Positions 34,741 through 46,392 of a stretch of DNA of 64,000 bases are shown one piece after another (within the stretch, counting starts at the first letter, position 1; each line of letters begins with the position of its first letter). A model generated the notes under the pieces. It saw nothing but the letters and a program-made list of their open reading frames with translations. It searched no databases and was not told the DNA's origin. A program made the position numbers and the translations under genes. Origin of the DNA: Pukyongiella litopenaei (lineage in GTDB: Bacteria; Pseudomonadota; Alphaproteobacteria; Rhodobacterales; Rhodobacteraceae); contig NZ_CP027665.1 of the NCBI RefSeq assembly GCF_003008555.2, positions 2,666,001 to 2,730,000 on the forward strand. The letters are read 5' to 3'.

Positions 34741-35892
34741 ATGATCATCAACAGACGAACGATGGCGCTGGGGCTGGCAGCCGTGGCCATGACCGGGGTC
34801 TCCGGATGCGGCGGCGGCGGTGCGGCCACCACGCGGTCGCAGACCAGCATGCGGCCGGTGCCCAATGCGGGGTTCGACGCCTGGCTGGCCGGGTTTCAGC
34901 CGCGCGCGCGGGCGCAGGGGATCAGCCAGGCCACGCTGGACCGGGCCTTTCGCGGGGCGGGCTACCTGCCGGACGTGATCGAACGCGACCGGAACCAGAC
35001 CGAGTTTACCCGCACGCTGGAGGATTATCTCGCCATTGCCGCCTCGGACGAACGGGTGTCCAAGGGGCGCGCGGCGCTGAGACGCCACGAAAACCTGCTG
35101 CGGCAGATCGAGAGCCGCTATGGCGTGGATCGCCATATCGTCACCGCGGTCTGGGGGCTCGAGAGCCGCTATGGCGAACGGCGCGGCGACGTGCCGGTGA
35201 TCTCGGCCACCGCCACGCTGGCCTATGACGGGCGGCGCGGGTCGTTCTTTGAAAAACAGCTGATCGCGGCGCTGAAGATCCTGCAGTCGGGCGACACCAC
35301 GCCCGGCAACATGGTGGGCAGCTGGGCCGGCGCGATGGGCCATACCCAGTTCATTCCGACCTCGTATCTCGCCTATGCGGTGGATTTCACCGGCGACGGG
35401 CGGCGCGACATCTGGTCGGAAAACCCCGCCGATGCGCTGGCCTCGACCGCGGCCTACCTGAAACGTTCGGGCTGGGTGCCCGGCCAGCCCTGGGGCGGCG
35501 AGGTCGGATCGGCGGCGGCCAGGTCGGGGACGCCGGTCGCGGTGATCCAGCCGCAGGTGCCGGGGCCGAAATTTGCCGTGTTCCGGAACTTCCAGGTCAT
35601 CAAGCGATACAACAATTCAGACAGCTACGCGCTGGGCGTCGGCCACCTGGCCGACCGGATCGCCGGGGGCGGGCCGCTGAAGACACCGTTCGGCGCCGAT
35701 GCCCAGGGCATGACGCTGGACGACCGCAAGGACCTGCAACGGCGGCTGACCGCGGCGGGTTACGATACCGGCGGGGCCGATGGGGTGATCGGGTCGAAAT
35801 CCGAGGCGGCGATTTCCGATTACCAGCGCAGCCTCGGGCTGCCGGCGACGGGGCAGCCGTCGCTGGACCTGCTGCGGCGGCTGGGCAGCTGA
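34741..35892 (+). CDS. Lytic murein transglycosylase, MltB type, lipoprotein
   Basis: A 383-residue paralogue of the 15213-16517 enzyme. The signal ends in lipobox VSGC (cysteine near 23) followed by a glycine run, so it is a membrane-anchored lipoprotein. The SLT2 domain shows VWGLESRYGERRG with the catalytic Glu, GSWAGAMGHTQFIPTSY and DIWSENPADALASTAAYLKRSGW, and the C-terminus has a PG_binding_1 domain (DRKDLQRRLTAAGYDTGGADGVIG). It probably acts at the outer-membrane face on the same bonds as the soluble copy. Confidence 0.9.
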   Translation: MIINRRTMALGLAAVAMTGVSGCGGGGAATTRSQTSMRPVPNAGFDAWLAGFQPRARAQGISQATLDRAFRGAGYLPDVIERDRNQTEFTRTLEDYLAIAASDERVSKGRAALRRHENLLRQIESRYGVDRHIVTAVWGLESRYGERRGDVPVISATATLAYDGRRGSFFEKQLIAALKILQSGDTTPGNMVGSWAGAMGHTQFIPTSYLAYAVDFTGDGRRDIWSENPADALASTAAYLKRSGWVPGQPWGGEVGSAAARSGTPVAVIQPQVPGPKFAVFRNFQVIKRYNNSDSYALGVGHLADRIAGGGPLKTPFGADAQGMTLDDRKDLQRRLTAAGYDTGGADGVIGSKSEAAISDYQRSLGLPATGQPSLDLLRRLGS

Positions 35893-36000
35893 CCGGCTGA
35901 TCGGGGCACGCGGTTTCCGATCGGCTACAGCGATGTCGCAAATATGATCCCATGCGGCGCGGATGGTGCATTTTCCGGCTTGTGACCACCCGCGCCGACC

Positions 36001-36059
36001 GCTACCTGCATCCGTGGGACACCCCTCCCCAACGAGGGGCATGTATCTGGAAGGGTAGC
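36001..36059 (+). ncRNA. serC leader RNA motif (candidate cis-regulatory RNA)
   Basis: The sequence just before serC can fold into an outer stem GCTACC/GGTAGC (36001-36006 with 36054-36059) enclosing a hairpin CCCCTC/GAGGGG (36022-36027 with 36034-36039, loop CCCAAC). A conserved serC leader motif upstream of serC-serA has been reported in alphaproteobacteria. Position, orientation and structure fit it. Its ligand or mechanism is not established; the outer stem ends close to the serC ribosome site, so translational control is plausible. Confidence 0.6.
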
Positions 36060-36063
36060 AGAC

Positions 36064-37218
36064 ATGACTACTGTGCAACCGGCGACGCGGCCGGCCAATC
36101 CGCGTTTTTCCTCTGGCCCCTGTGCCAAGCCCCCCACATTCTCGCTTGACCGCCTGTCCGGTGCCGCGCTGGGCCGCAGCCACCGTGCCGCCATCGGCAA
36201 GGACAAGCTGAAAGCGGCGATCGAAGGCACCCGCGAGCTTCTCGGCATCCCCGCCGATTACCGGATCGGCATCGTGCCCGCCTCGGATACCGGCGCGGTG
36301 GAGATGGCGCTGTGGAACCTGCTCGGCGCACGCGGCGTGGAAATGCTGGCCTGGGAGAGCTTCGGCGCGGGCTGGGTCACCGATGTGGTCAAGCAGCTGA
36401 AGCTGGACGCGGTGGTGAAGACCGCCGGTTACGGCGAGATCGTCGACCTGGCATCGGTCGATTTCGACCGTGATGTGGTGTTCACCTGGAACGGCACCAC
36501 CTCGGGCGTGCGCGTTCCCGATGGCGACTGGATCGCCGCCGACCGCACCGGGCTGACCATCTGCGACGCCACCAGCGCCGCGTTCGCGCAGGACCTGCCC
36601 TGGGACAAGCTGGATGTGACCACCTTCAGCTGGCAGAAGGTTCTGGGCGGCGAGGCCGCGCACGGAATGCTGGTTCTCAGCCCCCGCGCGGTCGAACGGC
36701 TGGAAAGCCATACCCCGGCCTGGCCGTTGCCCAAGATCTTCCGCCTGACCAAGGCGGGCAAGCTGATCGAGGGTATCTTTACCGGGGCGACGATCAACAC
36801 GCCGTCGATGCTGGCGGTCGAGGATTATCTCGTCGCGCTGGACTGGGCGCGCTCGGTCGGCGGCGTCGCGGGCCTGATCGCGCGGGCCGATGCCAATGCG
36901 CAGGCGATCCATGATTTCTGCGCGGCGCGCGACTGGATCGACAACCTGGCGACGGACCCGGCCACGCGGTCGAACACTTCGGTCTGCCTGAAATTCACTG
37001 ACCCGGCGATCACCGACCCGGCGGTATTCGCCAAGGCGGTGGCCAAGCGGCTGGAGGCCGAGAACGTGGCGCTGGATATCGGCGCTTATCGCGACGCGCC
37101 TCCGGGCCTGCGCATCTGGTGCGGCGGCACGGTGGAAACAGCCGATGTCGTGGCGCTGCTGCCCTGGATCGACTGGGCCTATCGCGCCGAGATCGCCGCG
37201 CAGGCGGAAGCCGCCTGA
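36064..37218 (+). CDS. serC: Phosphoserine aminotransferase
   Basis: A 384-residue PLP aminotransferase of the alphaproteobacterial SerC type. Its N-terminus reads [18 protein letters not shown], typical of the group, and the PLP lysine lies in [14 protein letters not shown] near residue 198. It converts 3-phosphohydroxypyruvate plus glutamate to phosphoserine, step two of serine synthesis. The gene follows the candidate leader RNA directly and precedes serA by 91 bp in the same direction. Confidence 0.94.
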   Translation: MTTVQPATRPANPRFSSGPCAKPPTFSLDRLSGAALGRSHRAAIGKDKLKAAIEGTRELLGIPADYRIGIVPASDTGAVEMALWNLLGARGVEMLAWESFGAGWVTDVVKQLKLDAVVKTAGYGEIVDLASVDFDRDVVFTWNGTTSGVRVPDGDWIAADRTGLTICDATSAAFAQDLPWDKLDVTTFSWQKVLGGEAAHGMLVLSPRAVERLESHTPAWPLPKIFRLTKAGKLIEGIFTGATINTPSMLAVEDYLVALDWARSVGGVAGLIARADANAQAIHDFCAARDWIDNLATDPATRSNTSVCLKFTDPAITDPAVFAKAVAKRLEAENVALDIGAYRDAPPGLRIWCGGTVETADVVALLPWIDWAYRAEIAAQAEAA

Positions 37219-37264
37219 CCGGGGCGGGCCCAGCCCTGCCCGATCCCGAATGACCTGACAGCAG

Positions 37265-37284
37265 GCGGGGCCGCCCGCCTGTCC
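37265..37284 (+). other. Hairpin between serC and serA
   Basis: CAGGCGGG and CCCGCCTG form an 8-bp stem with a GCCG loop, without a T-tract. It may slow RNA decay or adjust the serC:serA ratio; it is not a classical terminator. Confidence 0.4.
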
Positions 37285-37309
37285 CCGATTTCTCAGAAGG
37301 ACCAGAAAC

Positions 37310-38905
37310 ATGGCTCCCAAAGTGCTCGTCTCCGACAAGCTTTCCGAAACCGCCGTGCAGATCTTCCGCGACCGCGGCATCGACGTGGATTTCCTGCCCG
37401 ATGTGGGCAAGGACAAGGACAAGCTGGCCGAGATCATCGGCAATTACGACGGACTTGCCATCCGCTCGGCCACCAAGGTGACGCCGACCATCCTGAAACA
37501 TGCCGACAGGCTCAAGGTGATCGGCCGCGCCGGGATCGGCACCGACAACGTGGACAAGGACGCGGCGTCGAAAAAGGGCGTGATCGTGATGAACACGCCG
37601 TTCGGCAACATGATCACCACCGCCGAACATGCCATCGCGATGATGTTCGCGGTGGCCCGCCAGATCCCCGAGGCCAGCGCCTCGACCCATGCCGGCAAAT
37701 GGGAGAAATCCCGTTTCATGGGGGTGGAACTGACCGGCAAGACGCTGGGCGTGATCGGCGCCGGAAACATCGGCGGCATCGTCTGTGAACGTGCCCGCGC
37801 CCTGAAGATGAAGGTGCTGGCCTATGACCCGTTCCTGAGCGATGAAAAGGCCGCCCGGATGGGCGTGGAAAAGGTCGAGCTCGACGACCTGCTGTCGCGC
37901 GCCGATTTCATCACCCTGCATGTGCCGCTGACCGACCAGACCCGCAACATCCTGTCCCGCGAGGCGCTGGAAAAGACCCGCAAGGGCGTGCGGATCGTCA
38001 ACTGCGCCCGTGGCGGGCTGGTGGACGAGGAGGCGCTGGCCGACCTGTTGAAATCGGGCCATGTGGCGGGCGCCGCCTTTGACGTGTTCAGCGTCGAGCC
38101 GGCCACGGACAACCCGCTCTTTGATCTGCCCAACGTGGTCTGCACGCCACATCTGGGCGCGGCCACCACCGAGGCGCAGGAAAACGTCGCCCTGCAGGTG
38201 GCCGAACAGATGTCGGATTACCTGCTAACCGGGGCCGTGACCAACGCGCTGAACATGCCGTCGGTGACCGCCGAGGAGGCCCGCGTGATGGGGCCGTGGG
38301 TCAAGCTGGCCGGGCATCTGGGCAGCTTCATCGGGCAGATGACCGATGAGCCGATCAAGGCGATCAACATCCTCTATGACGGGGCGGCGGCCGAAATGAA
38401 CCTCGACGCGCTGAACTGTTCGGTGGTGGCCGGGATCATGAAGAAATCGAACCCGGACGTGAACCTGGTGTCCGCCCCGGTGGTGGCCAAGGAACGCGGT
38501 ATCCAGATCTCGACCACCAGTCAGGACAAATCCGGCGCCTTCGAGGGCTATATCAAGGTCACCGTGGTGACCGAGGTCCGCGAACGGTCCATCGCCGGAA
38601 CGGTGTTCACCGACGGCAAGCCGCGGTTCATCCAGATCAAGGGCATCAACATCGATGCCGAGGTCGGGGCCAACATGCTCTACACCACCAACGAGGACGT
38701 GCCGGGCATCATCGGCACGCTGGGGCAGACCATGGGCGAAAACGGCGTCAACATCGCCAACTTCACCCTCGGCCGGGCCAAGGCGGGCGGCGAGGCGATC
38801 GCGTTGCTCTATGTGGATGAGCCGGTGCCGGCGCCGGTCATAGAAAAGCTCTGCGGGACGGGCATGTTCCGCCAGATCAAGCCGCTGGCCTTCGACGTGG
38901 CCTGA
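37310..38905 (+). CDS. serA: D-3-phosphoglycerate dehydrogenase
   Basis: A 531-residue dehydrogenase of the long (type I) SerA form. The NAD-binding motif VIGAGNIGGIV is near 147, catalytic Arg lies in VNCARGGLVDE, catalytic His in CTPHLGAATTEAQ, and an intervening ASB domain (about 320-450) and C-terminal ACT domain (about 455-525, GTLGQTMGENGVNIANFTLGR) complete it. It oxidises 3-phosphoglycerate, the first step of the phosphorylated serine pathway; the ACT domain usually senses serine. Confidence 0.95.
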   Translation: MAPKVLVSDKLSETAVQIFRDRGIDVDFLPDVGKDKDKLAEIIGNYDGLAIRSATKVTPTILKHADRLKVIGRAGIGTDNVDKDAASKKGVIVMNTPFGNMITTAEHAIAMMFAVARQIPEASASTHAGKWEKSRFMGVELTGKTLGVIGAGNIGGIVCERARALKMKVLAYDPFLSDEKAARMGVEKVELDDLLSRADFITLHVPLTDQTRNILSREALEKTRKGVRIVNCARGGLVDEEALADLLKSGHVAGAAFDVFSVEPATDNPLFDLPNVVCTPHLGAATTEAQENVALQVAEQMSDYLLTGAVTNALNMPSVTAEEARVMGPWVKLAGHLGSFIGQMTDEPIKAINILYDGAAAEMNLDALNCSVVAGIMKKSNPDVNLVSAPVVAKERGIQISTTSQDKSGAFEGYIKVTVVTEVRERSIAGTVFTDGKPRFIQIKGINIDAEVGANMLYTTNEDVPGIIGTLGQTMGENGVNIANFTLGRAKAGGEAIALLYVDEPVPAPVIEKLCGTGMFRQIKPLAFDVA

Positions 38906-38921
38906 GCGCCGCGCAGCACCG

Positions 38922-38956
38922 GGGCCGCCGGGCAACCGGCGGCCCGTTTCCGTTTG
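38922..38956 (+). terminator. Strong intrinsic terminator after serA
   Basis: GGGCCGCCGG and CCGGCGGCCC form a perfect 10-bp stem with a GCAA tetraloop, followed by GTTTCCGTTT. It lies 16 bases after the serA stop and ends the serC-serA unit. Confidence 0.85.
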
Positions 38957-39099
38957 CAGGGCGTGACGCGGGCGTTTTCGCGGAAACCCGGATTGCCCTC
39001 GCCGTCACGCTTTGCGCCCGCTGGTCATTGGCGATACTGAGTGTCGCAGGCCTGTCCCGGTGTGTCCCGGGGGCCGCCACGCAACGCCGGAGCCCGCAG

Positions 39100-39828
39100 A
39101 TGTCCCGACCGATCTATGCCATAGGCGATGTGCACGGCCAGCTCGGGGCGCTGGACCGGGCGCTGGAGCTGATCGCGCGGGATGGCGGTGACGCCGCCGA
39201 GGTGGTGATCCTGGGCGATCTCGTGGACCGGGGACCGGACAGCCGCGGCGTGATCGACCGTCTGACACAGGGCGCGGCGGCCGGGCGGAACTGGCATGTC
39301 CTGCGGGGCAATCATGACCGCCTGTTCCTGAACTTCCTGCGGCTGGGCGAAACCCGCGATGCCAATATCCGCTCGAATCTGACCTGGGCCAACCGGCGTC
39401 TTGGCGGGGCGGAAACGCTGCGGTCCTATGGCGTGACCGGACTGACCGACGACCCCGACCCGGTGGTGGTCGCGGCGGCGCGCGCGGCAGTGCCGGCAGC
39501 GCATGTGGATTTCCTCGAAAACCGGCCGCTCTTTGTCGAGGCGGGCGAATTGCTGTTCGTCCATGCCGGGATCTATCCCAATGTGCGGCTGGACCTGCAG
39601 GTCGAGGATGACCTGATCTGGATCCGCGAGCCGTTTCTCTCGCATCGCACGCCGCATCCCTGGCTGGTCGTGCATGGCCACACCGCGCTGGACGCGCCGC
39701 AGCATTTCGGCAACCGGGTCGATCTCGATGGCGGGGCGGGCTATGGCCGCCCGCTGCATCCGGCGGTGTTCGAGGGCCGCGCGTGCTGGCTGCTGACCGA
39801 CCGGGGCCGGGTGCCGCTGCGGCCCTGA
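39100..39828 (+). CDS. Serine/threonine protein phosphatase-like metallophosphoesterase
   Basis: A 242-residue PPP-family phosphatase. The five-part signature is present: GDVHGQLG, GDLVDRGPDS, LRGNHDRLF, LFVHAGI and VVHGHTA, giving the di-metal site. Bacterial relatives (PrpA/PphA, ApaH-like) act on phosphoproteins or dinucleoside polyphosphates. The ATG at 39100 follows GGAG; an in-frame upstream extension lacks a ribosome site. Which substrate is used cannot be told from sequence. Confidence 0.85.
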   Translation: MSRPIYAIGDVHGQLGALDRALELIARDGGDAAEVVILGDLVDRGPDSRGVIDRLTQGAAAGRNWHVLRGNHDRLFLNFLRLGETRDANIRSNLTWANRRLGGAETLRSYGVTGLTDDPDPVVVAAARAAVPAAHVDFLENRPLFVEAGELLFVHAGIYPNVRLDLQVEDDLIWIREPFLSHRTPHPWLVVHGHTALDAPQHFGNRVDLDGGAGYGRPLHPAVFEGRACWLLTDRGRVPLRP

Positions 39829-39831
39829 CCC

Positions 39832-41275
39832 CTATCCGTGCAACGCAGCCACGGTCTTGAGCTGCGAAAAGCCGTAGAGCGCCTCGAACCCCTTTTCGCG
39901 GCCATGGCCGGATTTGCCAATGCCGCCAAAGGGCAGCTCGACCCCGCCGCCCGCGCCGTAATTGTTGATGAACACCTGGCCCGACCGCAGCGCGCGGGCC
40001 AGCCGCATCTGCCGCGCGCCGTCGCGGGTCCAGATGCTGGCGACCAGCCCGTATTCGGTGCCATTGGCGATCTCGAGCGCCTGCGCTTCGTCGTCGAAGG
40101 GGATCATCACCTGCACCGGGCCGAAAATCTCGTCCCGCGCCAGCGGATGGTCGGGGCGCACATCGGCAAAGAGGGTGGGGCGGACATAGGCGCCGGTGTC
40201 GGGGGCGTGATCGGCGATCACGCCGCGCCCGGCCACGGTCAGATCTCTGCCCCGGTCGAGGAACCCCTGCACGATGTCCTTCTGCCGGTCCGAGATCAGC
40301 GGCCCCACGCGCAGGTCATCCGTGGCGGGCCCCACCGTCAGCTCGCCATAGGCCGCCGCCATGCGGTCGCGCACCGCGTCATAGATCCCGCGCTGCACCA
40401 GGATCCGGGACGAGGCCGAACAGGTCTGGCCCGCGTTCTGGATGCCCGCGTTGACGAGAAAGGGCAGGGCGGCATCGAGGTCGGCATCGTCGAATACCAG
40501 CTGGGGCGACTTGCCGCCCAGTTCCAGCGTCACCGGCACCACGTTGCGGGCCGCCGCCGCCTGCACCAGCGCCCCGGTGGCGACCGATCCGGTAAAGCTG
40601 ACATGCTGGATGCCGGGATGGCCCGACAGCGCCGCGCCCGCCTCGGCGCCGAGCCCCGGCACCACGTTCAGCGCCCCGGCGGGCAGCCCGGCCTCGACCG
40701 CCAGATGGGCAAAGGCCAGCGCGGTCAGGCAGGCTTCCTCGGCGGGTTTCAGCACCGCCGCGTTGCCCATCGCCAGCGCCGCGCCGACCGAGCGCCCGAT
40801 GATCTGCATCGGGTAGTTCCAGGGCACGATATGGCCGGTGACGCCATGCGGTTCGCGCAGGGTATAGACAGTGTAGCCGTCGAGATAGGGAATGGTCTCG
40901 CCCATCACCTTGTCGGCCGCGCCGCCGTAGAATTCCATGTAGCGGGCCAGCGCCACCGCGTCGGCCCGGGCCTGGGTCAGCGGCTTGCCCACATCGGCCG
41001 CCTCCAGCGCGGCCAGAATCTCCACCCGGTCCAGCACCAGCTGCCCGATCCGGGTGAGGATGCGCCCGCGTTCGGTCGCGGTCATCCGGCCCCAGTCGCC
41101 GTCGCGGGCCGTCTGCGCGGCGGCCACGGCGGCATCGACATCGTCGGCCCCGCCACGGGCGATCCGGCAGATCTCGGATCCGTCGGACGGGTTGACCAGT
41201 GGCAGGGTCTGCCCGTCGGCGGGCGCCGTCCACTGGCCTCCGATCAGGCACAGCGCGGGGTCGAACCAGAGAGCG

Positions 41276-41283
<8 letters not shown>
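39832..41283 (-). CDS. Aldehyde dehydrogenase (NAD(P)-dependent)
   Basis: A 483-residue ALDH superfamily enzyme. Cofactor motif PWNYPMQI near 152, FTGSVATGA, general-base glutamate in LELGGKSPQ (about 256), and catalytic cysteine in NAGQTCSASSR (about 290) are all present. The subfamily resembles betaine/aminobutyraldehyde-type enzymes. Its start overlaps the end of the dipeptide-type ATPase gene by 8 bp on the same strand, so it is the last gene of that operon and may oxidise an aldehyde derived from the imported solute. Confidence 0.87.
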
Positions 41284-42885
<1,602 letters not shown>

Positions 42886-42889
<4 letters not shown>

Positions 42890-43704
42890 GTCCGGGCCAC
42901 CCGCAGCCGTGGGTCGAGCCAGTCGCGCAGCCCGTCGCCCATCAGGTTCAGCCCCAGAACGGTGAGGATGATCGCCACGCCCGGCACCAGCGCCAGGTGC
43001 GGTGCGAGCCCGACCATGGTCTGCGCGTCGGCCAGCATCCGGCCCCAGCTGGGGGTCGGGGGCTGGGCGCCGAGGCCCACATAGCTCAGCCCCGCCTCGG
43101 CCAGGATCGCCAGCGAGAACTGGATGGTGCCCTGCACGATCAGCAGGTTCAGCACATTGGGCAGGATATGCTCGGCCGAGATCCGGGCGCTGCCCTTGCC
43201 CGCCACCTGCGCGGCGAGGATGAAATCGCGTTCCCACAGGCTCAGCGCCGCGCCGCGGGTGATGCGGGCAAAGACCGGGATGTTGAAGATGCCGATGGCG
43301 ATGATGGCATTCACCGCGCCCGCGCCGAACACGGCGGTGATCAGGATGGCGATGACCAGCGACGGGAAGGCAAAGACCAGATCGTTGCCGCGCATGATCA
43401 GTTCGTCCAGCCAGCTGCCCCGCCGCGCCGCCGCCGCCAGACCCAGCGGCACGCCGAGCGCGATGCCGATGCCGACGGCCACCAGCGCCACGGTGATCGA
43501 GGTGCGGGCGCCGACCATGATCATCGAAAACATGTCGCGCCCGAAATGATCGGTGCCGAACCAGTGCGTGGCGCCGGGCGGCTGCAGCTTGGCGGGGATG
43601 TCCATGGCCGCGTGGTCGAACGGGGTCCAGGCAAAGGACAGCAGCGCCGCCAGCAGCACCAGCGACGACAGGGCGCCGCCGATCAGGAGGTTCCGGCTCA
43701 TCAT
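42886..43704 (-). CDS. Dipeptide-type ABC transporter permease (DppC-like)
   Basis: A 272-residue permease with an N-terminal helix, a HWFGTDHFGRDMFSMIMVGARTS segment typical of DppC/OppC, and the inner-membrane domain with five further helices ending GDGLRDWLDPRLR. The ATG at 43702-43704 (MMSRN) overlaps the preceding permease stop by 4 bp. Together with the DppB-like protein it forms the channel. Confidence 0.88.
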
Positions 43705-44648
43705 GTGCGCGCCCTCAGCCGCGGGTCGACCACTGCATAGGCGAGATCGACCAGGAAATTGACCACGATCACCGCAAAGACCAGCAGCATCACCACCGAT
43801 TCCACCACGATCAGGTCGCGCGACGAGATCGACTGGAACACCAGCCGTCCCAGTCCCGGCAGGTAGAACACCTGTTCGATGATGATCGCGCCCGCGAGCA
43901 GGAACGAGAATTGCAGCCCGATGATGGTCAGCACCGGGATCAGCGCGTTGCGCACGCCGTGCCGCCACAGCGCCTGCCGGCGGCTCAACCCCTTGGCGCG
44001 GGCGGTGCGCATGAAATCCTCGCCCAGTATGTCGATCAGCGACGACCGCATGACGCGGGCGAGGATCGCGGCCTGCGGCAGCGCCAGGCTGATCGCGGGC
44101 AGGGTCAGGGCATGAAGCCCGGCCCAGACCCCGTTGTCCCAGCCCGGAAAGCCGCCGGCCCCGAACCAGCGCAGGTTGATGGCGAAGACCAGAACCAGCA
44201 TCATGGCGAACCAGAAATTCGGGATCGCCACGCCCAGCTGGGTCGCGCCCATCACCGCCATGTCGCCGGGGCGCCCGCGCCGGGCCGCCGCATAGATACC
44301 GGCCGGAAAGGCCAGCGCCGTGGACAGGGTCAACGCATAGAGAGCCAGCGGCAGGGAAACCTTCACCCGTTCCGCCACCATGTCGGATACCGGCGTGCGA
44401 TAGGTGTAGGAGGTCCCGAAGTCGCCGGTCAGCATCCCGCCGAGCCAGTCGAGATAGCGCTGCCATTTCGGCACGTCGAGCCCGAGCTCCGACCGCAGCG
44501 CCGCCACCGTGTCGGGCTGGGCGTTGATCCCCAGCATGAAGCTGGCCGGATCGCCGGGTGCCACCTCGATCACGAAGAAGATCACCAGCGACGCGACCGC
44601 GAGGCTGATGACGAGGGAAAGCAGGCGTTTGAGTGAATAGCGCAGCAT
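43701..44648 (-). CDS. Dipeptide-type ABC transporter permease (DppB-like)
   Basis: A 315-residue permease with the DppB/OppB start (MLRYSLKRLLSLVISLAVASLVIFFVI, then EVAPGDPASFMLG) and ending FLVDLAYAVVDPRLRA. It has six predicted helices. It is the first permease after the binding-protein gene, from which it is separated by 124 bp containing a strong hairpin. Confidence 0.88.
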   Translation of the reverse strand: MLRYSLKRLLSLVISLAVASLVIFFVIEVAPGDPASFMLGINAQPDTVAALRSELGLDVPKWQRYLDWLGGMLTGDFGTSYTYRTPVSDMVAERVKVSLPLALYALTLSTALAFPAGIYAAARRGRPGDMAVMGATQLGVAIPNFWFAMMLVLVFAINLRWFGAGGFPGWDNGVWAGLHALTLPAISLALPQAAILARVMRSSLIDILGEDFMRTARAKGLSRRQALWRHGVRNALIPVLTIIGLQFSFLLAGAIIIEQVFYLPGLGRLVFQSISSRDLIVVESVVMLLVFAVIVVNFLVDLAYAVVDPRLRART

Positions 44649-44723
44649 CGCAGCGACGTTAACCTGTTTCGGTTTCGGGATGAATCGGTTTTCGCGCCTT
44701 GCGCGGGCCGGGTGGGGTGCGAA

Positions 44724-44751
44724 ACAGGCCCCCGCCGGGGCGGGGGCCTGT
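44724..44751 (-). terminator. Strong hairpin after the binding-protein gene
   Basis: ACAGGCCCCCGCC and GGCGGGGGCCTGT form a perfect 13-bp stem around two bases, followed on the minus strand by TTCGC after the stem's final T. It lies 21 bases beyond the binding-protein stop and before the permease genes, as in the pot operon, and may act as a partial terminator. Confidence 0.65.
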
Positions 44752-44772
44752 CGGTCCAGTCGCGGGCGCGGG

Positions 44773-46254
44773 TTACTGTGCCCAGCTCACCGCGGTGAGG
44801 TCGATGGCCGCCGTGGGCGCGTTGGCCCAGAGACCCTCGAGCCCAACCTTGGCGACACCTAGATTGGCAAGCTGAAACAGGTAGCCGTTGACGAAATCCT
44901 CGGCGATGACGGTCTGCGCCTGTTGCAGCAGCCCGGTGCGCTTGTCCGGGTCCGTGGTCCGGTTCAGCGTGTCCATCAGGGCCTGGAAATCCGGGTTGTC
45001 ATACTGGAAATAGTAATCCGGCCGCGCGTAGATGCCGATATCCATCGGTTCGGTATGGCTGACGATGGTCAGGCCGAAATTCTTGCCCCGGAACACCGAT
45101 TCCAGCCATTGCGCCCATTCGACATTGATGATCTCGGCCTTGATCCCCACCTCGGCCAGCTGCGCGGCGATGATCTCGCCGCCACGGCGGGCATAGGACG
45201 GGGGGGGCAGGTGCAGCGTGGTTTCGAACCCGTCGGCCAGCCCGGCCTCGGCCAGCAGCGCCTTCGATTTCTCGGGGTCGTAGGCCGAGGTCCCGGTCAG
45301 ATCGACATAGGCCGGGTTGTGCGGCGCGAAATGGGTGCCGATCGGGGTGCCATAGCCGAACATGGCCCCGTCGATGATCGCCTGCCGGTCGATCGCGTGG
45401 GCGATGGCCTCGCGCACCTTGATGTCGTCAAAGGGCGGCTGCTTGTTGTTGATCGACAGGATGGTTTCGCCTTCGGTCGACCCCACCAGAACCTGAAACC
45501 GCGGGTCGGCTTCGAATTGCGGCAGGTTCTCGGGGGCGGGGAACCCGGCGAACGCGTCGATATCCTCGGCCATCATCGCGGCAAAGGCGGCGGTCGGGTC
45601 CGAGATGAACTTGAAGGTCGCCTTGTCCAGCACCGCCGGCGTGCCCCAGTAATCGGGGTTCTTCTCGATGTCGATCCGGTCGCCCTGCACCCAGTTGGCG
45701 AACCTGAACGCGCCGGTTCCGACCGGGTTGGTCTTGATGGTCTCGATGCTCTCGGGCGCCACGATCACCGCGTCGCCCCAGGCCAGGTTGAACAGCAGGT
45801 TGCCGTTGGGTTCGGCCAGCGTGATCCGGACCGTGGCCGGATCCACCGCCTCGACGCTCTCGATCCCGTCGAACAGGGCCTTCTGCGCGTTCACGCTGTC
45901 CTCGGCACGGGCGCGGTCGAGGCTGAACACCACGTCTTCGGCATCCATCGCGGTGCCGTCGTGAAAGGTCACGCCTTCGTGCAGGCTGAAGGTATAGGTC
46001 AGCCCGTCATCGGAGATCTCCCAGCTTTCGGCCAGGCCGGGCACGACCGACCCATCGCCCATGAACCGGGTCAGGCCCTCGAAGATATTGGAATAGACGA
46101 CGGAATCGATGGCTTGCGCGGCGGCGCTGGTCGGATCCAGATGCGGCGGTTCGAGCTGCATCGCCACGGTGATCCCGCCCTCGGCCCGGGCCGCGCCGAT
46201 CCCGGCGCTCAGGGCAAGGGCGCTGACGGCGGCCAGCCTGGCAAAGTGTTTCAT
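44773..46254 (-). CDS. Dipeptide-type ABC transporter substrate-binding protein
   Basis: A 493-residue SBP_bac_5 family binding protein. A signal peptide (MKHFARLAAVSALALSAGIGAARA) precedes the mature part with AESWEISDDGLTYTFSLHEGVTFHDGTAMDAEDVVFSLDR, the family hallmark. It captures the solute in the periplasm for the two permeases and fused ATPase downstream. Many substrates are possible (peptides, glutathione, amines). GGGAG precedes the ATG at 46252-46254. It opens the operon, divergent from glpK. Confidence 0.88.
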   Translation of the reverse strand: MKHFARLAAVSALALSAGIGAARAEGGITVAMQLEPPHLDPTSAAAQAIDSVVYSNIFEGLTRFMGDGSVVPGLAESWEISDDGLTYTFSLHEGVTFHDGTAMDAEDVVFSLDRARAEDSVNAQKALFDGIESVEAVDPATVRITLAEPNGNLLFNLAWGDAVIVAPESIETIKTNPVGTGAFRFANWVQGDRIDIEKNPDYWGTPAVLDKATFKFISDPTAAFAAMMAEDIDAFAGFPAPENLPQFEADPRFQVLVGSTEGETILSINNKQPPFDDIKVREAIAHAIDRQAIIDGAMFGYGTPIGTHFAPHNPAYVDLTGTSAYDPEKSKALLAEAGLADGFETTLHLPPPSYARRGGEIIAAQLAEVGIKAEIINVEWAQWLESVFRGKNFGLTIVSHTEPMDIGIYARPDYYFQYDNPDFQALMDTLNRTTDPDKRTGLLQQAQTVIAEDFVNGYLFQLANLGVAKVGLEGLWANAPTAAIDLTAVSWAQ

Positions 46255-46392
46255 GGATGTATCTCCCTGCGTTGTCGCGACAGTCTTGGCCGATAACAGG
46301 CGGGAAACAAGACCCTTTCGCATGTAGGGCTGGAACCCGGACCGGCTGGCGGGTTAGGCTCTGCCGGGATCGCGGAAACGGGAGGAACGGGG

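Noticed and set aside
38906-39099. Extra coding sequence before the phosphatase gene
   Set aside because: The 194-bp gap contains the serA terminator and an in-frame extension without ribosome site; no gene is supported.
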